Part shown: one piece after another, positions 1 through 6,545 of the stretch
How the letters are laid out: the number at the start of each line of letters is the position of its first letter
Numbering within the stretch: position 1 is the first letter of the stretch
From: Verrucomicrobiota bacterium
GTDB lineage: Bacteria > Verrucomicrobiota > Verrucomicrobiia > Verrucomicrobiales > Verrucomicrobiaceae
Assembly: GCA_021413535.1 (NCBI GenBank)
Contig: JAIOQF010000382.1
Coordinates: 1 to 8,467 of the forward strand
Direction of reading: 5' to 3'
DNA: 8,467 nucleotides
Notes under the pieces: generated by a model
Told to the model about the DNA's origin: nothing
Database searches by the model: none
The model's input: the letters and a program-made list of their open reading frames with translations, nothing else
Translations under genes and position numbers: made by a program

Positions 1-642
1 ATGTTTAAGATGAAGCAGATTGGACGTGATGAAGCCGAGCTGTTCATCTCGCGCCGCGAACCTCTTTGGCTGGGACGCGTGATCGTGCTGACGGATGAAG
101 AGTCCAGCAACGCCGCTGAGGCGGTGGCAGCTGTTCTGCAGCATCGCAATCTGGCGCTGATCATCGGTGAACCAACACGTGGTCAAGCAGTGCGTTACAC
201 GGAGGTGAAGCTCGACGACAAGGTCGCGCTGCGTTATGCGGGCGCGGAAATGCTCTTGCCAGATGGCGCTGCGATTTTCAAGAAGGGCGTTACGCCGATG
301 ATCATCGTTCAAGCATCATTGGACGAGAAGTGGAAGGCGATAGATGGCAGTCGCGAGAAAAACCTGAAACCTTTTGTCACTGATTGGGTGCGTCCGCGTT
401 TCAATGAATCCGCGCTGGTGGGCGGGAAGAATCCGGAGCTGGATGATTACGTGCGCCGATCAGCGGGCAAGCTGTTGCCTGGTGATGAGGGTCAGGTGCG
501 TGACGTGGTGACACAGCGGGCGCTTGATGTGCTGCTTGCTGGCGATTTTATTTCCGACTCTAAAATCAAATGGGAGGCGGCAGCTCCGAGTTCGGAGTCA
601 AAGACACCAGCGGCTCCAAAAGCTGAGCCTGCGAAGCCATGA
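1..642 (+). CDS. S41 (C-terminal processing) peptidase-like protein, 5'-partial, catalytic dyad apparently lost
   Basis: The visible 213 residues contain the core of an S41/tail-specific protease domain: a beta strand (VIVLTD, residues 27-32), the nucleophile helix (S-S-N-A-A-E, 35-40), the strand and turn L-I-I-G-E-P-T-R-G-Q (53-62), then a P-D-G strand and a G-V-T-P stretch (about 87-99) matching the usual 'P-x-G ... G-x-x-P-D' end of the fold. Aligned to E. coli Prc (Ser430, Lys455, 25 residues apart), the nucleophile position is Asn37 (codon 109-111) and the base position is Gln62 (codon 184-186), also 25 apart. The protein therefore looks unable to cleave by the normal mechanism and may be a binding or scaffold homologue. 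The tail (about 193-213) is rich in Ala, Pro, Ser and Lys. The frame is open to base 1 and no PDZ or N-terminal region is present, so the gene almost certainly begins upstream and the ATG at base 1 need not be the start. Its stop overlaps the next gene's start. Family assignment is good; loss of activity is inference. Confidence 0.8.
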   Translation: MFKMKQIGRDEAELFISRREPLWLGRVIVLTDEESSNAAEAVAAVLQHRNLALIIGEPTRGQAVRYTEVKLDDKVALRYAGAEMLLPDGAAIFKKGVTPMIIVQASLDEKWKAIDGSREKNLKPFVTDWVRPRFNESALVGGKNPELDDYVRRSAGKLLPGDEGQVRDVVTQRALDVLLAGDFISDSKIKWEAAAPSSESKTPAAPKAEPAKP

Positions 643-887
643 GCAGTGATGTCCGCATTGAAGGCCGGGTTGTGATCCGCGAAATTCTTAAGGAGCGCAT
701 CACGCGCGCTACCTTGCCGAACGGCAAGGAAATCATCGCCTATGTGCGCAAGTCGGATCCAGTTCCAGAGCTGCGGGTGGGCGACGAGTGGACGGTGCTG
801 ATGTCGCTCTGCGATTTCAATCGCGGGCGCTTGGTTCAGGCAGCACCGCCGCCCTTGCCATTGGCAGGTGCGAGCAGTGATTCGTGA
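639..887 (+). CDS. Small IF-1/S1-type OB-fold protein
   Basis: This 82-residue protein resembles translation initiation factor IF-1. Shared landmarks in order are I-E-G-R-V-V (7-12), L-P-N-G-K (26-30, matching L/E-N-G), V-G-D-E-W-T-V (47-53, matching G-D-x-V-T-V) and D-F-N-R-G-R-L (59-65, matching Y-D-L-x-x-G-R-I), in a core of IF-1 length (about 60 residues). It departs from true IF-1 in the loop before the G-D motif: the basic K-M-R-K-N region that contacts 16S rRNA is replaced by K-S-D-P-V-P-E. It also carries a 15-residue Ala/Pro/Ser tail (68-82). It is therefore probably a diverged OB-fold nucleic-acid-binding protein and not the housekeeping IF-1. Its ATG overlaps the upstream stop (ATGA, 639-642), which suggests translational coupling with the S41-like gene. 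Its last 52 bp overlap the 3' end of sdhB on the other strand. The OB-fold call is fairly sure; the function is unknown. Confidence 0.72.
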   Translation: MSSDVRIEGRVVIREILKERITRATLPNGKEIIAYVRKSDPVPELRVGDEWTVLMSLCDFNRGRLVQAAPPPLPLAGASSDS

Positions 888-1633
888 ACCGTGGCCAGCG
901 CGTAATCGCGATTCAGCTTCGCGATCCAGCGCACGCTGATGCCTTTCGGACAGGCGGCTTCGCATTCATATTGATTGGTGCAGTTGCCGAATCCGGATTC
1001 GTCCATGGCCTTGACCATGCCGAGCACGCGGCGGTGCTTCTCCGGTTGGCCCTGTGGCAGTGAGTTGAGCTGTCCCGCTTTCGCGGAAACGAAGAGCATC
1101 GCGCTGGCATTTTTGCAGGTGGCGACGCAGGCGCCGCAGCCGATGCACTCGGCAGCGTCCATCGCAGAATCGGCATCTTCTTTTGATATCGGCAGAGAAT
1201 TTGCGTCCTGAGCAGAGCCGGTGCGCACGCTGATGAACCCGCCCGCGACCATGATGCGGTCAAATGCGCTGCGATCCACGGCGAGATCCTTGATGACGGG
1301 GAAGGCCTTGGCGCGGAAGGGCTCGATCCAGATGGTATCGCCATTTTTGAAGAGGCGCATGTGGAGCTGGCACGCAGTGGTGCCGCGGCGCGGGCCGTGC
1401 GGGATGCCGTTGATGACCATGGAACAGGTGCCGCAGATGCCTTCGCGGCAGTCGTGATCGAACGCGACTGGATCTCCGCCGGAATCAATGATCCGTTGGT
1501 TCACGATGTCGAGCATTTCGAGGAACGACGCGGTCTCGGGAATGTCAGTGGCTTCGACGTCTTGGAATGTGCCCTTGGCGTTGGTGCTGGGCTGGCGCCA
1601 GATTTTCAGTTTGAGATTCAAGTTGCTGGCCAT
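836..1633 (-). CDS. sdhB: Succinate dehydrogenase iron-sulfur subunit
   Basis: SdhB carries electrons from the FAD of SdhA to the membrane anchor of complex II. The 265-residue product has an N-terminal plant-type ferredoxin domain with [2Fe-2S] ligands Cys62, Cys67, Cys70 and Cys88 (motif C-R-E-G-I-C-G-T-C). Its C-terminal helical domain has C-I-G-C-G-A-C-V-A-T-C (163-173) and C-T-N-Q-Y-E-C-E-A-A-C-P (218-229). By analogy with E. coli SdhB, Cys163/166/169/228 hold the [4Fe-4S] cluster and Cys173/218/224 the [3Fe-4S] cluster, so every expected ligand is present. The C-K-N-x-S-A-M-L-F version after the fourth Cys is the one I associate with Bacteroidetes-type SdhB. The open frame extends upstream to 1909, but that part lies in the opposite frame of sdhA and shows no SdhB similarity; the start at 1633 (M-A-S-N-L) gives the normal length. 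It begins 46 bp after sdhA, without a Shine-Dalgarno sequence. A Gly/Ala-rich tail overlaps the convergent OB-fold gene. Confidence 0.96.
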   Translation of the reverse strand: MASNLNLKLKIWRQPSTNAKGTFQDVEATDIPETASFLEMLDIVNQRIIDSGGDPVAFDHDCREGICGTCSMVINGIPHGPRRGTTACQLHMRLFKNGDTIWIEPFRAKAFPVIKDLAVDRSAFDRIMVAGGFISVRTGSAQDANSLPISKEDADSAMDAAECIGCGACVATCKNASAMLFVSAKAGQLNSLPQGQPEKHRRVLGMVKAMDESGFGNCTNQYECEAACPKGISVRWIAKLNRDYALATVHESLLAPANGKGGGAA

Positions 1634-1679
1634 GGAGAAAAAAGTTCTTGGTTTCCAGGTTTTTCGTTCTTGGTTGGCT

Positions 1680-3680
1680 TTAGACGTAACTGCGCACCGC
1701 CAAATGCACTTCTTCGTAGGCGAGCGGTTCCTTGTGCAGTTTTGGGTTTGAGACGTCTCCGGTGAACTCCCAGGCGGCGACGTAGGAAAAGTTGGTGTCA
1801 TCGCGCAGCGCCTCGCCCGCCTGACCGCGTTTTGCGGCTTCGTCTTCCTTGGTATATTGGTGCTCGACGCGGAAATGTCCGCCGCAGCTCTCCTCGCGCT
1901 GCAGGGCATCGCGGCACATCAGTTCGCCGAATTCGAGGAAGTCGGCGACGCGGCCGGCCTTTTCCAGTTCCTGATTGAAGTCAGCGCCGGACCCAGGGAC
2001 GCGCACATTGTTCCAAAAATCCTCACGCAACGCGGGGAGGCGGTCAATGGCCTTCTGTAGCCCGTCGCGGCTGCGGGCCATGCCGCACTCATTCCACATC
2101 AGCAGACCGAGTTCGCGATGGTAGCTGTCGACGGTGCGTTTGCCCTTGATGTCGATGAAGCGCTTGGTGCGCGCGTTGACCTCGGCTTCGGCTTGCTTGA
2201 AAGCAGGGTGATCCGCTTTGATGGAACCGGGTTTTTGCGTTGCGAGATAATTGGCGATGGTCGTGGGAATCACGAAGTAGCCGTCGGCCAGTCCCTGCAT
2301 CAGCGCGGAGGCACCGAGGCGGTTGGCTCCGTGGTCGGAGAAGTTCGCTTCACCCAGCACATGGAGGCCGGGGACGTTGCTCATCAGGTTGTAATCGACC
2401 CAGAGGCCGCCCATCGTGTAATGCACGGCGGGGTAGATGCGCATCGGCTGCTCGTAGCCGTTCTCGCCGGTGATGCATTCATACATGTCGAAGAGATTGC
2501 CGTATTTCTCGGCGACCACGGCTTTGCCGAGTTTGCGGAGTTCCGCTTCAGAAAGATTTTTGTCAGCCGCCTGATCGTGTCCGTAACGCAGAATGGCATC
2601 GGCGAAATCGAGATAGACTCCGAGACCACCGGGGCCGACGCCACGGCCTTCGTCGCAGGCTTCCTTGGCGGAGCGGCTGGAGATGTCGCGCGGTGCGAGA
2701 TTGCCGTAGCTGGGATATTTGCGCTCCAGATAGTAATCGCGCGCGTCTTCGGGAATCTGCGCGGGCGGTTTGCCGCAGTCCTCTTTTTTCTTCGGCACCC
2801 AGACGCGACCGTCATTGCGGAGCGATTCCGACATGAGCGTCAGCTTGCTCTGGTAATCGCCGCTGACTGGGATGCAGGTCGGATGAATCTGGGTGTAGCA
2901 CGGATTGGCAAACAATGCGCCCTTGCGATGGGCGCGCCAGATGGCTGTGGTGTTGCAGCCCTTGGCGTTGGTGGATAGGTAGAAGACATTGCCGTAGCCG
3001 CCGGTGCAGAGCAGGACGGTGTCGCCCGCATGACTGCTGATTTTTCCCGTGACCAGATCGCGCACAATGATGCCCTTGGCCTGTCCGTCCACGAGAACCA
3101 GGTCGAGCATTTCTGTGCGTGGGAACATCTTCACGCCGCCGCGGGCGATCTCCTTGTTCAAGGCTGAATACGCGCCGAGCAGAAGCTGCTGTCCGGTCTG
3201 TCCGCGTGCGTAAAAGGTGCGGCTCACTTGAGCACCGCCGAAGGACCGGTTTGCGAGCAGTCCGCCATATTCGCGCGCCAGAGGGACACCTTGAGCGACA
3301 CATTGGTCGATGATGTTCGCGCTGACTTCGGCGAGGCGATAGACATTGGCCTCGCGCGCCCGGAAGTCGCCGCCCTTGATGGTGTCATAGAAGAGACGGT
3401 AGGTTGAGTCACCGTCGTGTTGGTAGTTCTTCGCGGCGTTGATGCCGCCTTGTGCGGCGATGCTGTGGGCGCGGCGCGGGCTGTCTTGGAAGCAGAAGCA
3501 CTTTACGTTGTAACCCAGTTCCGAGAGCGTGGCTGCAGCTGATGAACCTGCGAGGCCGCTGCCGACGACAATCACGGTGTATTTGCGTTTATTCGCGGGA
3601 TTGATCAGCTTGGAGTCCTGCTTGTGCTTCGACCACTTCTGCGAGAGCGGGCCGGATGGGATGTGGGCTTCGAGGGGCAT
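1680..3680 (-). CDS. sdhA: Succinate dehydrogenase flavoprotein subunit
   Basis: SdhA is the catalytic subunit that oxidises succinate to fumarate with covalently bound FAD. The 666-residue product has a Rossmann dinucleotide motif, V-G-S-G-L-A-G-S-S (39-47), and the flavinylation motif R-A-H-S-I-A-A-Q-G-G, where His72 is the expected 8-alpha-histidyl FAD ligand. H-P-T lies at 266-268. The probable proton-shuttle Arg is Arg331 in L-A-P-R-D, and the substrate-binding His419 (V-H-Y-T-M-G-G) and Arg453 (G-A-N-R-L-G) are present. The capping-domain sequence around 284-300 (S-E-S-L-R-N-D-G-R-V-W-V-P) is typical of the Bacteroidetes/epsilon-type enzyme rather than the E. coli type. No catalytic residue is missing and the reading frame is intact. 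It sits 21 bp downstream of sdhC and 46 bp upstream of sdhB in one operon. No Shine-Dalgarno sequence precedes the ATG at 3680, but no better start is available. Confidence 0.97.
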   Translation of the reverse strand: MPLEAHIPSGPLSQKWSKHKQDSKLINPANKRKYTVIVVGSGLAGSSAAATLSELGYNVKCFCFQDSPRRAHSIAAQGGINAAKNYQHDGDSTYRLFYDTIKGGDFRAREANVYRLAEVSANIIDQCVAQGVPLAREYGGLLANRSFGGAQVSRTFYARGQTGQQLLLGAYSALNKEIARGGVKMFPRTEMLDLVLVDGQAKGIIVRDLVTGKISSHAGDTVLLCTGGYGNVFYLSTNAKGCNTTAIWRAHRKGALFANPCYTQIHPTCIPVSGDYQSKLTLMSESLRNDGRVWVPKKKEDCGKPPAQIPEDARDYYLERKYPSYGNLAPRDISSRSAKEACDEGRGVGPGGLGVYLDFADAILRYGHDQAADKNLSEAELRKLGKAVVAEKYGNLFDMYECITGENGYEQPMRIYPAVHYTMGGLWVDYNLMSNVPGLHVLGEANFSDHGANRLGASALMQGLADGYFVIPTTIANYLATQKPGSIKADHPAFKQAEAEVNARTKRFIDIKGKRTVDSYHRELGLLMWNECGMARSRDGLQKAIDRLPALREDFWNNVRVPGSGADFNQELEKAGRVADFLEFGELMCRDALQREESCGGHFRVEHQYTKEDEAAKRGQAGEALRDDTNFSYVAAWEFTGDVSNPKLHKEPLAYEEVHLAVRSYV

Positions 3681-3701
3681 GACGGGGAGAAGGTTGGCCG
3701 G

Positions 3702-4403
3702 CTATTTCACGAAGTGGAGCAACACCGCGATGGGGATGGAACAGTTGCCGATCAAAATAATGGCGGCGTAAGCGCTGCCGATTTTTTCGAAAATCGGACG
3801 CGTCCGTTCTGTGGCCAAGCCGAGAGTTTGAAACATGCTGCTGACGCCGTGGCTGAGATGGGAGCAGAGCAGCAGCATGGCGATGATGTAAAAAATGGAG
3901 GCGGGCAGCCAGGAAAAGCCAGCGACAACCATCTTGTAAACGTCGTGAACTTTTTCGCCATGGAGCATGACTTGGTAAGTGCCGTAGTTATTTCCGGCAT
4001 GAACGGTAAAATGCAGCAGATGGTAGATGATGAACGCCAGGATGGTCAGTCCGCTGAGGATCATGATGCGCGAGGATTTGCTGGCCTGGATGGTGGCGGT
4101 ATAGCCATAGCGCTGGCTGCGGGCGGCGCGGTTTTCCCGGGTAAGCTGGATGGTCAGCACGACGTGAAGAACCGCGCAGACCAGAAGACCAACGCGGGCA
4201 ATCCAGACGCCGGCACCATGAATCATGGTTTGAAGGAAGTGACCGTATTCGTTGATCGCGTCCGGCCCGACAAAGATGAGCAGATTTCCGATCATGTGGC
4301 CTAGCACGAAGAGCACCAGAACAGCGCCCGTCAGGGCGACGAGCAGTTTTTTACCAATGGAAGAGCCAAGGAATGAGGAGAAAGACTTAAGCAGTGCGCT
4401 CAT
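3702..4403 (-). CDS. sdhC: Succinate dehydrogenase cytochrome b (b558-type) membrane anchor
   Basis: This 233-residue integral membrane protein anchors SdhA and SdhB to the cytoplasmic membrane and passes electrons through haem b to quinone. Five hydrophobic segments are visible at about 20-46, 64-88, 112-134, 158-182 and 207-231, the layout of single-subunit (type B) anchors such as Bacillus SdhC. No separate sdhD is therefore needed, and none is seen. Candidate haem ligands lie near helix ends at His36 (G-H-M-I-G-N), His80, His128 or His131, and His182. This fits a two-haem anchor, although the pairing is inferred from B. subtilis spacing and not proven. It is the first gene of the sdh operon, and the promoter should lie in the intergenic region just upstream. 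The ATG at 4403 gives a normal short amphipathic N-terminus (M-S-A-L-L-K-S-F), with no Shine-Dalgarno sequence. Confidence 0.94.
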   Translation of the reverse strand: MSALLKSFSSFLGSSIGKKLLVALTGAVLVLFVLGHMIGNLLIFVGPDAINEYGHFLQTMIHGAGVWIARVGLLVCAVLHVVLTIQLTRENRAARSQRYGYTATIQASKSSRIMILSGLTILAFIIYHLLHFTVHAGNNYGTYQVMLHGEKVHDVYKMVVAGFSWLPASIFYIIAMLLLCSHLSHGVSSMFQTLGLATERTRPIFEKIGSAYAAIILIGNCSIPIAVLLHFVK

Positions 4404-4513
4404 AAAAACGGAATGTCACCATTGCGATACGGCGGCAAAAGGCAAGAGGAGGCGGGGAAAATCTTGCATTTTTCTCGGCGTGAAGCAGCGGGTGGATTGC
4501 GTCCCGTCAATAA
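4404..4513. promoter_or_regulatory. Divergent intergenic region, probable promoters for the sdh operon and the lipoprotein gene
   Basis: The two flanking genes are transcribed away from each other, so both promoters are expected in these 110 bp. That is inference from orientation. I could not find a convincing pair of sigma-70 boxes on either strand. A TTGACG reading leftward at 4510-4505 has no acceptable -10 hexamer at normal spacing. No riboswitch-like fold or strong inverted repeat was seen. Confidence 0.4.
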
Positions 4514-5038
4514 ATGCGCTTGTGTGTGCTCATGTTGCGCAATTCCGGCATCCGCCTTTTACTTCTCATGGTCGTTCTATTGACCGGCTGCGATTCCGGG
4601 GAGCCGGGACGATTGTCGCTCGACGATTACGAAGGTGCCGAAGGCGAGGCCTTGGTGCGGCATCTTATTTCCCAACTGCCGCCATTGGATCCTGCGGTGC
4701 CCAAAACTTACTGCGTGGTGAAAGGCGCGAGGCTGGCAAGCACCAGCACGAAGTTTGTGGAGCGCATGGGCGACCTCAAGCTGCACTTCGTCAGCGGCGA
4801 GGTCCTGGTCATGCGCGATCCTGACAAGATGATCGTGGATTCCAGCACCAATCTGCCGCCGGTGACGTTGCAAATTTCCGAGATCAAACGCACGGGCGAG
4901 CACACGCATGAGGCTATCGGCGGCTGGGCTTATAAAAAGACGTTCGAGCGGCGGAAATATACGCTGCAAGAAGATGGCAAGCATTGGGTGGTCACCCCGG
5001 GTGAGCGCATCGAAGGAAACTACGAGCCGGCAAGGTAA
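4514..5038 (+). CDS. Predicted lipoprotein of unknown function
   Basis: I do not recognise a family. The N-terminus is a lipoprotein signal: basic residues (Arg9, Arg14), a hydrophobic run (15-23) and a lipobox L-L-T-G-C ending at Cys26, so the mature protein should be a lipid-anchored polypeptide of about 149 residues. Asp27 at position +2 would mean inner-membrane retention in E. coli; whether that rule holds in this organism is unknown. The mature part has no further hydrophobic segment. It alternates charged and beta-type stretches (for example 89-100 and 117-125) and ends in the charged tail E-G-N-Y-E-P-A-R. One further Cys (Cys67) is present. The start is uncertain: Met7 (base 4532) gives an equally good, more conventional signal peptide, and neither site has a Shine-Dalgarno sequence. 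The gene is divergent from sdhC and precedes the beta-propeller gene in the same direction by 65 bp, so the two may be co-expressed. Confidence 0.78.
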   Translation: MRLCVLMLRNSGIRLLLLMVVLLTGCDSGEPGRLSLDDYEGAEGEALVRHLISQLPPLDPAVPKTYCVVKGARLASTSTKFVERMGDLKLHFVSGEVLVMRDPDKMIVDSSTNLPPVTLQISEIKRTGEHTHEAIGGWAYKKTFERRKYTLQEDGKHWVVTPGERIEGNYEPAR

Positions 5039-5043
5039 ACGCA

Positions 5044-5058
5044 CGGCTGACTCAGCCG
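5044..5058. promoter_or_regulatory. Short perfect dyad between the lipoprotein and beta-propeller genes
   Basis: CGGCTGA and TCAGCCG are 7-bp inverted arms around one central C, starting 5 bp after the lipoprotein stop codon. As RNA it could form a 6-bp stem with a 3-nt loop (A-C-U), but no T-run follows, so it is a poor intrinsic terminator. As DNA it could be a dimeric operator or a weak pause site. The role is unknown; the symmetry itself is plain in the sequence. Confidence 0.3.
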
Positions 5059-5103
5059 GGAGAACCTCTCTTCAAGATGAAACATTTGAATTATTAGACA
5101 GTC

Positions 5104-6402
5104 ATGAAATATCCAGTCGTCTCCTGTATCCTAGTTTGTTTAGGCGCCCTTATCCTAGCCGTTCGGGCAGAAGAGTGGTCGCGCTTCCGCGGGCCGAACG
5201 GCTCCGGCGTGATCGATGCCAAAAATCTGCCAGACAAGACCGATGACTCCAACACCGTCTGGAAAGTGGAGACGGGAACCGGCTGGTCATCACCCGTGCT
5301 TTTCGGAAACAAAATCGCCCTCACCGCCGAGACCGGCGCAGGCAAGCGGGCGGTCATCTGCCTCGACGCGGCGAGCGGCAAGGAACTCTGGCGGCACGAG
5401 GAAAGCTTTGTGGAGCACAAGAAACACAACTTCAACAGCTTTGCGAGCAGCACGCCCTTCATGGACGCCGAGCGCATCTATGTTAACTGGAGCAACGGCA
5501 CCGCGATCCAGGCTCTGGCGCTTGATCACGATGGCAAGGTGCTCTGGCACAATGATCACGTTGCCGATTACATTCACGAGCACGGCACCGGCGCTTCTCC
5601 CGTTGTGGTCGATGGCATCATGATCGTGCGCAGCGAGTTCGCTTCCGAAAAGGAGGGCAAGGATCTCACCACCTCGCCCGAGCAGAAGGAATGGAAGAGC
5701 TGCATCGTCGGACTCGATGTCAAAACCGGCGCGCAAAAATGGAAGCTGCCTCTCCCGAACTGCCTGAACACCTACAGCACGCCACTGGTGCATGATCTGC
5801 CCGGCGGGAAACACGAGTTCATTTGCGTTGATACTGGCAGCGGAGTCATGGGCATCGACACCACCACCGGAAAGATCAACTGGCAACACAATCCGGGCTA
5901 TAAACAGCGCAGCCTTGGTTCGCCCGCATTCAAGGACGGGATGTTCTTTTGCACCCTCGGAATTGGCGGCGGGGGCAAGGAAACCGTGGCGCTCGATCTG
6001 ACCAGCGGCAAACCGAAGCTGATGAATCTTACGATCACCAAAAGCCTGCCCTATGTTCCCACGCCGCTTGTAGTGGGCGATTATCTGTATCTGCTGGGCG
6101 ATGGCGGCATATTGAAATGCGTTGAGTTCAAAACCGGCAAGGAAATTTACGAAGAGCGTCTCAATGGCAGTAAGGGCAGCAGCAAATTCTTCAGCAGTCC
6201 TGTGGCGGCGGACGGAAAAATTTTCTGCGGCAGCCAGATGGGTGATCTCATCATCGTGAAAGCCGGCCCAAAATTCGAGCAACTCTCCGCCAGCAAGCTC
6301 GATTCTCCGATCAACGCCACGCCGGCGATTGCAAATAACCATTTGTATATCCGCACGGAGAAGTCGCTCTATTGCGTGGGTGCGAAGGTGCAGCTGCCGT
6401 AA
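5104..6402 (+). CDS. Secreted PQQ-like beta-propeller repeat protein
   Basis: The 432-residue product starts with a Sec signal peptide: Lys2, a hydrophobic run at 9-20 and a likely cleavage after A-V-R-A at residue 22. The mature start E-E-W-S-R-F-R-G-P-N-G-S-G carries the W-x-x-F-R-G-P-N-G signature common in exported PQQ-like proteins of Planctomycetes and Verrucomicrobia. At least six blade repeats of the form 'L/V-x-x-L/I-D-x-x-T/S-G-K-x-x-W' follow, near residues 84-96, 137-150, 201-213, 249-261, 294-306 and 338-350, with a degenerate last one near 414. This is the BamB/quinoprotein-type propeller fold. I see no vicinal Cys-Cys pair or other catalytic feature of PQQ alcohol dehydrogenases, so true PQQ binding or dehydrogenase activity is unlikely; a binding or scaffold role in the periplasm is a guess. 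No lipobox is present, which argues against BamB itself. The start has no Shine-Dalgarno sequence but places the signal peptide correctly. Confidence 0.88.
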   Translation: MKYPVVSCILVCLGALILAVRAEEWSRFRGPNGSGVIDAKNLPDKTDDSNTVWKVETGTGWSSPVLFGNKIALTAETGAGKRAVICLDAASGKELWRHEESFVEHKKHNFNSFASSTPFMDAERIYVNWSNGTAIQALALDHDGKVLWHNDHVADYIHEHGTGASPVVVDGIMIVRSEFASEKEGKDLTTSPEQKEWKSCIVGLDVKTGAQKWKLPLPNCLNTYSTPLVHDLPGGKHEFICVDTGSGVMGIDTTTGKINWQHNPGYKQRSLGSPAFKDGMFFCTLGIGGGGKETVALDLTSGKPKLMNLTITKSLPYVPTPLVVGDYLYLLGDGGILKCVEFKTGKEIYEERLNGSKGSSKFFSSPVAADGKIFCGSQMGDLIIVKAGPKFEQLSASKLDSPINATPAIANNHLYIRTEKSLYCVGAKVQLP

Positions 6403-6518
6403 AAAGAATGGAGCGCGTGTATGGCGCAGCCTACTCGCCTAACTTTACTTGCAGCATGGCTGCATCCAATGCGCAAATTGGGCGAGTGGTCTGACGACAC
6501 ACACGCGCTCCTGCTTTT
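6403..6518. repeat. Long imperfect palindrome (REP/MITE-like or structured RNA; possible bidirectional terminator)
   Basis: Perfect 11-bp outer arms GGAGCGCGTGT (6410-6420) and ACACGCGCTCC (6501-6511) enclose a second stem of 12 pairs, two of them G-T, between 6431-6442 and 6478-6489. The bases between the stems also pair in short runs (6422-6423/6498-6499, 6425-6426/6495-6496, 6427-6429/6491-6493 with A6494 bulged). At the tip, TGCAGC-ATG-GCTGCA (6450-6464) makes a small hairpin of its own. Outside the 11-bp arms lie an A-run (6401-6405) and a T-run (6515-6518), so each strand ends in a stem followed by T's. The element fills most of the gap between two convergent genes. It could be a mobile palindromic repeat, a small structured RNA or a two-way terminator. 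I see no target-site duplication. The pairing is read directly from the sequence; the role is open. Confidence 0.75.
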
Positions 6519-6545
6519 CAAAACATCGCGCGGAACTCAGACTCG

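Noticed and set aside
1634..1909. N-terminal extension of sdhB to an upstream start at 1909
   Set aside because: The added 92 residues are the wrong-frame reading of the sdhA 3' end, rich in Arg, Pro and Ser and unlike any SdhB; starting at 1633 gives the normal family length.
2118..2978. 286-codon open frame on the + strand opposite sdhA
   Set aside because: It is entirely antisense to a well-supported gene, has no recognisable domain, and such shadow frames are expected opposite G+C-rich coding DNA.
3624..4304. 226-codon open frame on the + strand opposite sdhC
   Set aside because: It is antisense to a clear five-helix cytochrome b; its composition merely mirrors hydrophobic codons and it has no family features.
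4482..4510. TTGACG as a -35 box for the sdh operon on the minus strand
   Set aside because: The hexamer at 17-bp spacing reads TGCTTC, which shares almost nothing with a -10 consensus.
5290..6342. 350-codon open frame on the minus strand opposite the beta-propeller gene
   Set aside because: The + strand has a signal peptide and clear blade repeats; the antisense product shows no motif and is a codon-bias shadow.
6501..6518. Simple intrinsic terminator for the beta-propeller gene
   Set aside because: The T-run is only four bases and follows a three-base gap; the arm belongs to a structure of about 100 bases, so I list the whole palindrome instead and keep termination only as one possible role.
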